Shown here: positions 42,742 through 51,998 of the stretch, in pieces
Layout of the letters: the number at the start of each line of letters is the position of its first letter
How positions within the stretch are numbered: the stretch's first letter is position 1
Source of the DNA: Bacteroidales bacterium
GTDB taxonomy: Bacteria; Bacteroidota; Bacteroidia; Bacteroidales; UBA10428
DNA: 64,000 bases
Direction of reading: 5' to 3'
NCBI GenBank assembly: GCA_016938235.1
Contig: JAFGVA010000140.1
Span: 1-64,000, forward strand
Made by a program: the position numbers and the translations under genes
The notes under the pieces: generated by a model
The model's input: only the letters and a program-made list of their open reading frames with translations
Told to the model about the DNA's origin: nothing
Database searches by the model: none

Positions 42742-43149
42742 CTATTGTTTATTAATGAGCTCAATATTCGATGATGCACATAATGCACATTGCTTTTTAT
42801 CCATTGTTTTTGGTATAGTAAACCGCGAATTACAATCATTACAAACAAACCAACTCTTGTCCATAATTGCATTTCCATATACCGTTTTAATCTCACGCGT
42901 TTCTACAAGCGCCTTTGCAATCTTTCTTCTTGCGCTTTCGTAAATTCTTGCAAAAGTTGGTCTTGAAATGCCCATCAGATTCGCAGCCTCCTCATGATTC
43001 AACAAATCATAATCGGCCAGTTTTATAGCTTCATATTCTTCGTACAACAATTCAACCGGTTCTTTTGACACATGAGTGATTCCATAGGGTTTATACCCTT
43101 TAAAACCTGGCGGAGCAACAATCTTCCTTAACCTTCTGCGTCGTGGCAT
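42742..43149 (-). CDS. DUF134 (UPF0251) family DNA-binding protein
   Basis: A 135-residue predicted regulator. MPRRRRLRKIVAPPGFKGYK and the sigma-70-region-4-like helix-turn-helix (NHEEAANLMGISRPTFARIY, residues 51-70) are DUF134 hallmarks. The C-terminus carries a zinc-ribbon-like CNDC (103-106) and CALC (121-124). It is the first gene of the twelve-gene operon, and two palindromes flank its promoter, which suggests autoregulation. No member of the family has a well-established ligand; a metal or redox signal is inferred from the zinc ribbon and the operon content. Confidence 0.9.
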   Translation of the reverse strand: MPRRRRLRKIVAPPGFKGYKPYGITHVSKEPVELLYEEYEAIKLADYDLLNHEEAANLMGISRPTFARIYESARRKIAKALVETREIKTVYGNAIMDKSWFVCNDCNSRFTIPKTMDKKQCALCASSNIELINKQ

Positions 43150-43167
43150 TCAGCTCTTTATGAATCT

Positions 43168-43187
43168 TATCGAGAATATTCTCGATA
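43168..43187 (-). promoter_or_regulatory. Operator palindrome 1 of the DUF134 operon
   Basis: TATCGAGAATATTCTCGATA is a perfect 20-bp palindrome covering the expected transcription start. It shares the core GAGAATATTCTC with operator 2. Confidence 0.8.
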
Positions 43188-43195
43188 CAAATATA
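43188..43195 (-). promoter_or_regulatory. -7 promoter box of the DUF134 operon
   Basis: On the minus strand the box is TATATTTG, an exact TAnnTTTG match, fitted between the two palindromes. The -33 region (TTTA, 17 bases upstream) is weak, so the regulator may be needed for activity or the promoter may be tightly controlled. Confidence 0.75.
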
Positions 43196-43212
43196 ATGAG
43201 AATATTCTCATT
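43195..43212 (-). promoter_or_regulatory. Operator palindrome 2 of the DUF134 operon
   Basis: AATGAGAATATTCTCATT is a perfect 18-bp palindrome in the spacer upstream of the -7 box, 26 bases centre-to-centre from operator 1 with the same 12-bp core. Confidence 0.8.
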
Positions 43213-43284
43213 TAAACGGTATAACTAAAAAAATTTCAGAGATTAATAAAAAATGGAATAAAGTATTTTGTAATACAGACCGGA

Positions 43285-45048
43285 CTAATTAATTGTAAGC
43301 TTAAATACTTTTGAATAATTGTTACTTTGCAGTTTGAGAAAGTAAATACCTACAGGCTTATTTGATAAATCTATTTCGCATTCAAGACCCGATTCGATAA
43401 TTTTATTAATAGCTACATTCCCGGTTAAATCAAAAACCTGAAAGGAAAAATGCTGACCAGTAAAGTCACCAACATTTAATTTAAAAATTCCATGCGAAGG
43501 ATTTGGAAATAGTTGAACAGCCTCATCATTCAACCCATTTAAAGAAATTCCTGAGTAATCTGATTCAATAAAGAAGAGGTTATTCTTTATTTCTATGGAG
43601 GACCCACTGCTGTTGGTTGCGGTAAGAGAAACAGTAAACCAACCAGAATAATAATATATATGTTCCGGATTTTGTTCGTTTGAGGTATTTCCATCGCCAA
43701 AATCCCAGATCCAGCTAGTCGGATAGTTGGTTGTTTTATCTGTAAAGGAAATTGCCTCTCCGGTAGTAAGTGTTCCTGAACAGCTAAAATCAGCATTAGG
43801 CGCACTCCCTTGGGTTACAGTTATATAATCAGTTTTAACAATCGAATGACTTCCATACTGATTTGAAGCATAAAGGCTTACAGTATAAGTTCCGGTTGAT
43901 TTATAGGCATGGGTTGGATTTTGTTTTGTAGAAATAGCTCCATCGCCGAAATACCAAAGCCAGTCAGTAGGAAAATATAAAGATTCGTCAGTAAAAATTA
44001 CAGGCTGATCTGTTTTAGCTAGTTGAATATCGGAAGAAAAAGCAGCAGCTGGTTCAATATTCTGGTCACTCACATGAATATATGCCGGTTTTGTTATTGA
44101 CTTTGTGCTATCGCCATCGGACACCGTTAATGAAACAGTATAATAGCCCAGAGAAGCATAGCTATGTTCGGGATTTTGTTCGGCAGAGGTGCTGCCATCG
44201 CCAAAACTCCATTCCCAGCTTGTAGGATTACCGTTTGAGAGATCTGTAAAAATCACTGTTTTACCTGGTCCAACTGTTGTATTAGATGCAGTAAACCAGG
44301 CAGATAGTCCGGCATCTTCATTCGAGAATTTAATCAGACCAACATCATCCATGATTACCCAACTCTCATTAATATCTCCGATATTAGACCATACGGCCCG
44401 GTTTCTTCCTGTACTAACATTGTCTAAATCAATTACAGTAACATCAAAACCAATAATGGTATCAATTCTTGGATCTATAATATTTGAATAATTATCAGGT
44501 ATTGCAGCAAAAGGCACATAATACTCAATGCAATAGTTCCCGGTTCCATTGTAAGTATCGGCATAAATAACGCCTAAACTGTTATAAGTTTGAACTGTAC
44601 CCGGACTATTTTGTGTAAAATCAGGAGCAACCGAGTGATTGCCATTGGCTCCGGAACCTCCTCCACCATCTTTCTGAGGTTTGGTAACATCGATCCAAAG
44701 TTCAACCTTATCAGATTCCCAGCTATTAAGGCCAGATACCCACGAAGGCAACCAAATATCGTCTGAAACCTCTATCAGAAAGTAAATCCCGGTGGTATCC
44801 CACAAGGCTTTCCAGGTGGCGGAATTTAATGTTGGAACTTCGGATTGAAAAGGTTGATCAATTTCTACAGCGATTGCCTTTGCCCAGGCAAGATCACCCG
44901 AATTACCATCAATGCTAATTGTTGCATCTCCTATGTTTACTATGGAAGCGGTTGCCTGCCCGTATACTCTATAAGTATCAACAAATACAACACAAAAAGC
45001 TGATATCAGCAATGCAAAAACTTTGTTTAGCCTGATAGTCATTTTCAA
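43285..45048 (-). CDS. T9SS-secreted protein with CBM9-like domain and three PKD domains
   Basis: A 587-residue secreted protein. After a signal peptide (1-31) comes a CBM9-like domain (about 35-245; TISIDGNSGDLAWAKAIAVE, DTTGIYFLIEVSDD, ESDKVELWIDV). Three PKD domains follow (about 250-500), each with the W-x-W/F-G-D-G signature: WEWSFGDGSTS, WLWYFGDGAIS and WIWDFGDGNTS. The last 80 residues (VQLFPNPSHGIFKLNV to SKVFKLTIN) are a type A T9SS sorting tail, so the protein is exported and probably anchored on the cell surface. No catalytic domain is seen; carbohydrate binding or adhesion is inferred. Confidence 0.9.
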   Translation of the reverse strand: MKMTIRLNKVFALLISAFCVVFVDTYRVYGQATASIVNIGDATISIDGNSGDLAWAKAIAVEIDQPFQSEVPTLNSATWKALWDTTGIYFLIEVSDDIWLPSWVSGLNSWESDKVELWIDVTKPQKDGGGGSGANGNHSVAPDFTQNSPGTVQTYNSLGVIYADTYNGTGNYCIEYYVPFAAIPDNYSNIIDPRIDTIIGFDVTVIDLDNVSTGRNRAVWSNIGDINESWVIMDDVGLIKFSNEDAGLSAWFTASNTTVGPGKTVIFTDLSNGNPTSWEWSFGDGSTSAEQNPEHSYASLGYYTVSLTVSDGDSTKSITKPAYIHVSDQNIEPAAAFSSDIQLAKTDQPVIFTDESLYFPTDWLWYFGDGAISTKQNPTHAYKSTGTYTVSLYASNQYGSHSIVKTDYITVTQGSAPNADFSCSGTLTTGEAISFTDKTTNYPTSWIWDFGDGNTSNEQNPEHIYYYSGWFTVSLTATNSSGSSIEIKNNLFFIESDYSGISLNGLNDEAVQLFPNPSHGIFKLNVGDFTGQHFSFQVFDLTGNVAINKIIESGLECEIDLSNKPVGIYFLKLQSNNYSKVFKLTIN

Positions 45049-45268
45049 TGTATTATTAACAATTATGTTTTAAAATATACGACACCCAATATATTTGGTT
45101 GCAAAAAAACAATACATAGTCAAACTGTTAACGGTTATCTGGTTAAAAGTTTGAAATAAAAACCAAAAAATAATTCGAGGCAGTTCAAATACAATATACA
45201 ATGAAATAAATTAATCTTTTTAATTATCTTGGTCGTCTTTTCAGTAAACAGATAAACAAATATTAAAC

Positions 45269-46582
45269 ATGAATCCTTTCAAAATAGCAATTATTGGCTG
45301 TGGAACCGTTGGAGGCGGAGTTGCAAAAATTATAAAAGAAATAAACAGTACACTTAGCGACAGAGCCGGAAAACTAATTGTTTTGGATAAAATTGTTGAA
45401 TTAAACGCCACAGTTGCAATTGAACGTTTTGGCATTGACAAAAAACATTTTTGTGGAGGAGGAGAAGATTTATCTGCAGAAGAAGCAGCCAACTATATTA
45501 AAGATATTTTAAACGACCCGGAAATAAGCATTGTTGTAGAAACAGTTGGAGGTACCAGTGACTTTGTTCATGACTTGTGTGTTGGTATTTGCAAGTCGGG
45601 AAAACATCTGGTATCGGCTAATAAAGCTCTTCTTGCTGAACGGGGAAAAGAAATTTTTAAAGCTGCCGAAGAAAATAATGTCTCTATAGGTTTCGAAGCT
45701 GCAGTTTGTGGAGCCATTCCAATTATAAAAACCATAAAAGAAAGTTTTTCAGGTGATGAAATCACATCGGTTTCGGGTATACTAAACGGAACAAGCAATT
45801 ACATACTCTCAAGAATGCTTGATGAAAAACTTGATTTTGATGTAGCTTTAAAACTGGCACAGGAAGCAGGCTATGCAGAGGCAGATCCCACACTTGATAT
45901 TAATGGTGGAGATGCCGCACACAAGCTCATTATATTAATGAAACTGGTTTTTGGCATCGATGTTTCCATGGAAGAATTAAAGTTTCAGGGTATTCAGAAC
46001 ATTTCAGCTACAGACATGGCTTATGCACAAGAAATTGATTCAAAATTCAAGCTTATATGCTATGCTAAAGCCGATGGATCAAGCGTTTATGGTACTGTAG
46101 CCCCAATGATGGTAAAAAACGAAAACTTTCTTTCGGATGTCAACGGAGCAACCAATGCTGTACGTACAATCAACCGGTATTCAGGTAAGCACATCTTGAT
46201 TGGAGCCGGCGCCGGTTCTTCTGAAACTGCCAGTTCAATAGTTGCCGATATTATGTTTATTGCGCGTTATAATGACAGGATGAACAATGCACTGCTAAAT
46301 AAAAAACTTGAATTCAAAGACTTAAGTCAGTTTACCTTCCCATACGTAATAACCTTTGAAACTGAAGATAAACCAGGAATTACCGGTTTGGTAACTACAG
46401 AAATCGGAAAACAAGACGTTAACATATTTACGGTAACACATAACCGACACGTGAGTGAATCTGCTTTATTCTCTATTGAAACTCAGCCCTGCACATTAGA
46501 ACAGATAAATGCGGCAATTGAGCGCATTAAAACTCAGAATATACTTAAAGCCGAACCCAAGGTTTTCCCAATTTTGTATTAA
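45269..46582 (+). CDS. hom: Homoserine dehydrogenase
   Basis: A 437-residue NAD(P)-dependent enzyme converting aspartate semialdehyde to homoserine for methionine, threonine and isoleucine synthesis. The nucleotide motif is IIGCGTVGGG (residues 8-17); GGTSDFVHDLCVGICKSGKH and VSGILNGTSNYILSRMLDE are family motifs, and the catalytic Lys/Asp lie in YAEADPTLDINGGDAAHKL. The C-terminus (about 360-437; ETEDKPGITGLV, SALFSIETQP) is an ACT domain for feedback regulation. It stands alone rather than fused to aspartokinase. Confidence 0.94.
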   Translation: MNPFKIAIIGCGTVGGGVAKIIKEINSTLSDRAGKLIVLDKIVELNATVAIERFGIDKKHFCGGGEDLSAEEAANYIKDILNDPEISIVVETVGGTSDFVHDLCVGICKSGKHLVSANKALLAERGKEIFKAAEENNVSIGFEAAVCGAIPIIKTIKESFSGDEITSVSGILNGTSNYILSRMLDEKLDFDVALKLAQEAGYAEADPTLDINGGDAAHKLIILMKLVFGIDVSMEELKFQGIQNISATDMAYAQEIDSKFKLICYAKADGSSVYGTVAPMMVKNENFLSDVNGATNAVRTINRYSGKHILIGAGAGSSETASSIVADIMFIARYNDRMNNALLNKKLEFKDLSQFTFPYVITFETEDKPGITGLVTTEIGKQDVNIFTVTHNRHVSESALFSIETQPCTLEQINAAIERIKTQNILKAEPKVFPILY

Positions 46583-46649
46583 TTCTCTCTGATATTCTTT
46601 GTGGTTCTTCTGGGTGACTTTTATTAATAACACTTATTACTACAAAAAA

Positions 46650-47723
46650 CTACCAGCCCTTTAATGGCTTAATATATTCTGTAAGTTCCTCAGCATTCCT
46701 CCTATGCTGTTCTACCGATGGATGATAATCAATACCTATACCCAATTCGCCAGTTTGAGCAGACATTTCAAAAAAGCTTACTCTTCCTAAACCATTTTTA
46801 TTTGCCGAATCTGCTACAAATTGAATGTAAGAACGAACTTTGGGTAAAGTTTCACCGGAAATCATGGGTCCGAGCAGACAAAGTATATCAGGCTTATTGT
46901 ATTTTGCCTGTAAGGTATCAATGAAGCGTAAGTAATTACTTACATACAATGCTGAATCTCCGCCTGAAGTACTAAAATCGTTTGTGCCCAGGTTTATACA
47001 TACCAAATTGGGTGTTTCCCTAAAGCTGAAAAGCGGTTCTTCATTGTATAAAAAAATACGCTGGTAATTGTTAGGCATACAATCTTTATTTCCCTCTGCC
47101 AGACCGTTATAATTGCGGTAAATACCAATTCCTGATCTGCATACAGCTAAATGTCGTGCATTAAAATTTCTTGATGTTATAGCAGCATAAGTCATGTAAT
47201 GATTCTCTGTTGAAGATCCGAAACTTTCCCCATTTTCTCCTTCGTTGCCATATCCACAAGTAATTGAGTTGCCAATAAACTCGATAAGTTTTGTTCGTTT
47301 ATTCTGAATCTGAACCAGTGCTTCACCTGCATCCAGTACAAATCCATAGAAGCTTGTTTTACCAAAAGTCAGCTCTGTTCGTTTAAATATTTCTACTTCA
47401 TGTATGGTATCTCTCAATTCACTTGCAATCTCGTAGGTCTTTTTAATAGTGTCGATTCTTACAGTGTCAATAACTTCACCATCAAGAATAATGTTATAGT
47501 AGTTTTCTCCGGTATCATCAGACATGATCATGGCAATAGTTGTTCCTGAAAAACAGGCACGAATCGATACTCCGGAATAAGAAAATACGGGAGTTTCAGG
47601 ATTACTAAAATCAATTCTCCCTGTATATTCAATTAATTCATTTTCGGGAGATACAAAAACAGGAGACTCTGCGCAGGACACTAAAATCAGAATAAAGACA
47701 CATGCTACGATAAAGTTTTTCAT
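46650..47723 (-). CDS. CE2-type SGNH carbohydrate esterase (lipoprotein)
   Basis: A 357-residue lipoprotein (signal ending LVSC, Cys17). Residues 30-140 form a jelly-roll beta domain, and the SGNH hydrolase follows: Ser153 in EFIGNSITCGYGN, GTNDFSTSG, and the C-terminal dyad residue His334 in IDYHPSVEQH. The two-domain layout matches carbohydrate esterase family 2, which removes acetyl groups from xylan or other glycans. It lies downstream of the GH30 and GH51 genes but behind a terminator, so it has its own promoter or is read through. Confidence 0.87.
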   Translation of the reverse strand: MKNFIVACVFILILVSCAESPVFVSPENELIEYTGRIDFSNPETPVFSYSGVSIRACFSGTTIAMIMSDDTGENYYNIILDGEVIDTVRIDTIKKTYEIASELRDTIHEVEIFKRTELTFGKTSFYGFVLDAGEALVQIQNKRTKLIEFIGNSITCGYGNEGENGESFGSSTENHYMTYAAITSRNFNARHLAVCRSGIGIYRNYNGLAEGNKDCMPNNYQRIFLYNEEPLFSFRETPNLVCINLGTNDFSTSGGDSALYVSNYLRFIDTLQAKYNKPDILCLLGPMISGETLPKVRSYIQFVADSANKNGLGRVSFFEMSAQTGELGIGIDYHPSVEQHRRNAEELTEYIKPLKGW

Positions 47724-47755
47724 TGTGTTATTAAATTAGGATAATTGCTTAGATT

Positions 47756-47792
47756 AAAAAAGAGGTTGGCTAAAACAATATAACCAACCTCT
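47756..47792 (-). terminator. Rho-independent terminator after the GH30 gene
   Basis: AGAGGTTGG (minus strand, from 47792) pairs with CCAACCTCT (47761-47769), a perfect 9-bp stem followed by TTTTTTAA. Confidence 0.88.
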
Positions 47793-47816
47793 AAACTACT
47801 CAAATATTTTAAACTA

Positions 47817-50069
47817 TTATTTTATCATCAGCTTAAAAATTGATGATTCATTCTCATGATCTACTTTGATATAATATATTCCAGATTCCAGACTTAGATT
47901 TAATTGTTCTTCAGATACAGGATAAGGATATGCTTTCTGAATTAATACCTTACCATCAATTCCGTATAGAGCTAAATAATTAAATTCTCTTTCTGAGATG
48001 ACATTTACTGATTCGCTTGCAGGATTTGGAAATACCATAACAGAACTTTCCGTGTTTGTTAATTCAACAGAGCTTTCACCATTATCTTCAAGACAGGTTT
48101 CAGCATCGCCTCCCATGCCTGTTGGAGGTACTCCTGAATTAGCTATCAAAATTTTATCGAGTAAAGCTCCATCTTCTCTGAAACATATTGAAAGAGTATG
48201 AGTACCTGCAGTAAGGTAAAAGGTAACCGGATTATCATTACTCTGGTCATGAACATCGTCCCATGCCCAGTCGCTGGTTGAAGGAATACTGTTCCACATC
48301 GTCCATGTACCGTCATCCATTTTTATCCAAAAAGAGTCGTCATTTGGTGATGGGGTAATCATTCTGCACCAAACTTTATAATTCGATTCTTCAGTAACTT
48401 CAAACTCCACAATAACATGATCAGCTGTGTCGGCTGATGCTTCTCCTGTACTTTCTGTACCAGCAGGAGTTGTTACATAGAATCCGTTTGAAGCAGTTTC
48501 ATCTTCGGTGATTTCCCAGGTAGAACCTACAGTGGTACATTCTGCCTCGAAATACAACTCCGTTTCAAAAATACCTTCGATATGAACAAGCATAGTATCG
48601 TGATCGGGAACCCCGTCATTATCAATAACTGTAAGAACTATAACATGATCTCCGATCATTAAATCCACATCGTAAGTTGTATCAGAAGTTAAAAAATCTC
48701 CATCCAAACTCCAGACTAAATCAACAAGTTCTCCATCGGAATCACTACTGGCAGAGGCATCTAAACTAATTGTCTCGAAACCTGTACCATCCTCATCGGT
48801 GATATTTACATCATCGCCAGCTACCGCCACCGGAGCAATGTTATCAAATCGCGGTCCGCTTTGAGTATGGGTTGTTAAAGTTGTAATACTGTAAGCATCG
48901 AATACAGCACTAAAACTTCCGCCCGAAATCGACACGCCTCCATCATTCACTACACTTTTTGTTGCAGATGTTACAAACTTTGTAAGCGTATCAACAGTTC
49001 CATTTGCAATAGAAAAATCAAGGTTTACAGCATTTGAATTATTGTTTACGACAACAATTACCAGGCTTGTATCCGTTTTAAAGGCTGTTGCAAAAACATT
49101 AGAAGCATTTGTCACTTCAGCTTCTACCCTAACATTTCCGGGTCGAACAAACTTTGAATATTGTGATAATACATATCCTCTTTTTGACAAAAGTCCATCG
49201 TCGGTAATTAATCCATAGAACCTACGAATATACCACCATACATAAGCATTGAAATTAGCTTCCATACAATCGTTGATTTCTTTACCAACACCCAAAGCGT
49301 CAGGCCAAAGGTTTGCACTTCTGTCGCTTGAAGTATAATGCTCAGTCATCCACACTTCTTTTCCTTTATCCCTGGCTAAAGGATAATCAGAAAGTCCTCC
49401 TCCATATATATGACCGCCAATGATGTCAACATTAGCACTGGCTGCATCATCGTTTAATATGGGATCGGTAAAATCGCGTCTAAACTGAAATGACTCGGGG
49501 GCAATTACTTTATTTTCGATATTCTGGGCATTTTCTTTTAAAAAAGTAACCATTTCTGAAGAAGTCCACCTGGTCCAATCGCCATAATCGGGTTCATTCT
49601 GCACAGAGATAGCATATAAAGGTACATCGTTGTTGCTCATAAATGTATTGAAACTGTTCAGGTGATTTACATAATCACTATACATGTCTGTTTTTAGTTT
49701 CTTTAACTCGTTAACAGTTTCTATCATATCTGATGGCGGATCCCAGGGTGTAGCAAAAATTAATGCACCCTGATCGTGTGCAAATTGAGAAGTTGCTAAC
49801 TGGTCTGACCACCTGGATTCATCGGGATCAATATGAATTCTTAAGATACTTAAACCCAGATTTCCGGGTGCATTCCCGAAAGCTTTTTCACGGGTAGCTT
49901 CGCTTAAGTCGCTTACCCAACTTGTGTGATTCATTCCACCAAACCCCTGAATGCTCTGGTATTCAGTACCCATATCAACAGTTACAGACTGTGCTGATAA
50001 GCCGGAGGAAAAGCAGATTGCTCCGACAAAAACTAGTGTAATAGAAAAACAGATTTTTTTCATCTTCAT
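47817..50069 (-). CDS. GH30 subfamily 8-like glucuronoxylanase with CBM and T9SS tail
   Basis: A 750-residue secreted enzyme. Signal peptide 1-26; GH30 barrel about 28-330 with acid/base Glu159 (SVQNEPDYG) and nucleophile Glu243 (VWMTEHYTS), then the side beta domain. The segment VWWYIRRFYGLITDDG and KRGYVLSQYSKFVRPG matches GH30_8, whose arginine recognises 4-O-methyl-glucuronate side chains of xylan. A PKD-like domain (415-500), a CBM6/35-like domain (505-660; FEAECTTVGS) and a T9SS tail (VMVFPNPASESVNV to IFKLMIK) follow. It is 52 bases after GH51 and probably co-transcribed. Confidence 0.93.
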   Translation of the reverse strand: MKMKKICFSITLVFVGAICFSSGLSAQSVTVDMGTEYQSIQGFGGMNHTSWVSDLSEATREKAFGNAPGNLGLSILRIHIDPDESRWSDQLATSQFAHDQGALIFATPWDPPSDMIETVNELKKLKTDMYSDYVNHLNSFNTFMSNNDVPLYAISVQNEPDYGDWTRWTSSEMVTFLKENAQNIENKVIAPESFQFRRDFTDPILNDDAASANVDIIGGHIYGGGLSDYPLARDKGKEVWMTEHYTSSDRSANLWPDALGVGKEINDCMEANFNAYVWWYIRRFYGLITDDGLLSKRGYVLSQYSKFVRPGNVRVEAEVTNASNVFATAFKTDTSLVIVVVNNNSNAVNLDFSIANGTVDTLTKFVTSATKSVVNDGGVSISGGSFSAVFDAYSITTLTTHTQSGPRFDNIAPVAVAGDDVNITDEDGTGFETISLDASASSDSDGELVDLVWSLDGDFLTSDTTYDVDLMIGDHVIVLTVIDNDGVPDHDTMLVHIEGIFETELYFEAECTTVGSTWEITEDETASNGFYVTTPAGTESTGEASADTADHVIVEFEVTEESNYKVWCRMITPSPNDDSFWIKMDDGTWTMWNSIPSTSDWAWDDVHDQSNDNPVTFYLTAGTHTLSICFREDGALLDKILIANSGVPPTGMGGDAETCLEDNGESSVELTNTESSVMVFPNPASESVNVISEREFNYLALYGIDGKVLIQKAYPYPVSEEQLNLSLESGIYYIKVDHENESSIFKLMIK

Positions 50070-50121
50070 AACAGTTATTTGTTTTCTGAATAATATTAAT
50101 AATAGTCTGGTTAGCTTATTT

Positions 50122-51654
50122 CTACTTTACCAGTTCAAGAACAACAACCGAATGGGGTGGCAAACTCACCACCAGAGAACTCCCGTTCAGCTTTGCATCT
50201 TTGAATTCTTCAGGACTAACTTTGGTTGGATTATCAAATGAGTTATAATCCTGAACTTTCGCCGAGCTTAGTATTCTACCTGATACTTTTTTTGCCTTAA
50301 ATGTATTTAAATTAATCTCCAGTTCCTGCCCATTTTTGTTATCGATATTGGTAATTGAGATATGCATTTTTTCTGATTTGTCGATAGAAGCAGAGACTGA
50401 AATTGCCTGAATTTGTTTATCTCCCAATTTAAATTCTCTTGTTTCAACTTCTGATGGAACCAAAGTAGCATCCTGATGTACTTTATACATTTCCATCACA
50501 TGATAAGTGGGTGTTAATATCATGCTTTCACCCTTTGTAAGTGCAATTGCCTGGAGAACGTTAACCGTTTGTGCCAGGTTAGCCATTCTCACTCTGTCGG
50601 CATGATTATTAAAAATATTTAATGTGATACCAGCAATCATAGCGTCGCGAATTGTATTTTGCTGATACAATGCTCCATTCCCACTTGTGTCGGGATCGTA
50701 CCAACCACCCCATTCGTCAACAATAAGAGCAACCCTTTTCGCGGAATCATACTTGTCCATTACTTCGCTGTTTTTGGTGATAAATTCTTCCATAAACCAG
50801 GCTCTGCTTAAGATATCGAAATACTCTTCATCGTTAAAATCATACGAAGAGCTTCTGTGATCCCAGTTAACAGCATAATGGTGCAGGGAAATGCCTTCGA
50901 ACCGGCGGGCAGGAATTTCCTGCATCAGTTTCTCCGTCCAGTTATAGTCTGGAAATCCCGGACCAACAGCAATTCTGAATAAACCTTCAGTGTTAAAATA
51001 ACTAGTCATGGCTGTTGCATACCTTTTATATAGGTTAATATAATAATCCACAGTCATGTGTCCACCGCAATCCCACGATTCATTTCCTATTCCCCAATAT
51101 TTTACATTCCAGGGGGTACTTCTGCCATTTTCTTCACGCATATCAGTCAGGTAACTGGTTCCATTCTGATGATTGGTATATTGTACCCAATCTACAGCTT
51201 CCTGCACTGTTCCTGAATTCATATTTACAGCCAGATAGGGTTCTGCTTCAAGTAATTCACACATATCCAGAAACTCGTGCGTTCCAAAACTGTTATCCTC
51301 CCTGTAATTACCCCATGATAAATTTTCAATGGCTTTTCGTTGATCCTTCGGGCCGATGGCCTCTTTCCAGTGGTAAGTATCCGCAAAACATCCGCCCGGC
51401 CAACGTAAATTTGGAATATTCAGGTTTTTTAGTGCCTCAATAATATCATTTCGCACTCCATTTGTATTTGGGATATCAGAATTCTCCCCAACAAAAATAC
51501 CATCGTAAATACACCTGCCCAGATGTTCGGCAAAATGTCCGTAAATGTTTCTGTTTATTTGGGTTTCTGCCTTGTCGGTATGCAAGGTAACTTTGGTCTG
51601 TGCTAATATTGAAATTGACAACAAACACAAAGTAAGGGTAAATAAATATTTCAT
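50122..51654 (-). CDS. GH51 alpha-L-arabinofuranosidase
   Basis: A 510-residue secreted glycosidase removing arabinose side chains from arabinoxylan or arabinan. ATG 51654 is taken as start because MKYLFTLTLCLLSISILAQ is a clean signal peptide; an ATG four codons upstream is also possible. GH51 marks: IYGHFAEHLGRCIYDGIFVG, NLRWPGGCFADTYHW, acid/base Glu192 in WGIGNESWDCGG and nucleophile Glu314 in IVDEWGGWYDP. There is no T9SS tail, so a periplasmic site is likely. It precedes GH30 and lies divergent to the hybrid regulator. Confidence 0.94.
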   Translation of the reverse strand: MKYLFTLTLCLLSISILAQTKVTLHTDKAETQINRNIYGHFAEHLGRCIYDGIFVGENSDIPNTNGVRNDIIEALKNLNIPNLRWPGGCFADTYHWKEAIGPKDQRKAIENLSWGNYREDNSFGTHEFLDMCELLEAEPYLAVNMNSGTVQEAVDWVQYTNHQNGTSYLTDMREENGRSTPWNVKYWGIGNESWDCGGHMTVDYYINLYKRYATAMTSYFNTEGLFRIAVGPGFPDYNWTEKLMQEIPARRFEGISLHHYAVNWDHRSSSYDFNDEEYFDILSRAWFMEEFITKNSEVMDKYDSAKRVALIVDEWGGWYDPDTSGNGALYQQNTIRDAMIAGITLNIFNNHADRVRMANLAQTVNVLQAIALTKGESMILTPTYHVMEMYKVHQDATLVPSEVETREFKLGDKQIQAISVSASIDKSEKMHISITNIDNKNGQELEINLNTFKAKKVSGRILSSAKVQDYNSFDNPTKVSPEEFKDAKLNGSSLVVSLPPHSVVVLELVK

Positions 51655-51666
51655 TGTGTTATCCAT

Positions 51667-51998
51667 TTTATTAAAACTTGTCTAAAATAACCAAATTATA
51701 TTATATATAAATTTTACAATTAATTTTAATCACCTTAAAGCTCTGGTTATATGTATTTTAAAATTTAAAAATAAATTAATCCCTAATGCCAATTCATGTA
51801 TTAATTGTACTATTTACAGTTTCAACATACGCTGCAATTTTTAGTATAAAATACTCGTTGTCATATACTTCTCATTCTGTCAACAAACATATCTTATTGG
51901 AGTACTAAATTTAATCATAATTAAGATATTGACGACAATAATTGCAAATTATCAGCACATAACATAATTTCAACCACACATAAACAAGCTAATTAAAA
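51667..51998. other. 332-base divergent control region of the xylan locus
   Basis: This very AT-rich gap separates GH51 (minus) from the hybrid regulator (plus) and must hold both promoters. Related short phrases recur (CAACATAC near 51824, GTCATATAC near 51860, CAACAAACATATC near 51881) and could be regulator half-sites, but no clean palindrome or exact TAnnTTTG box was found. Confidence 0.5.
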
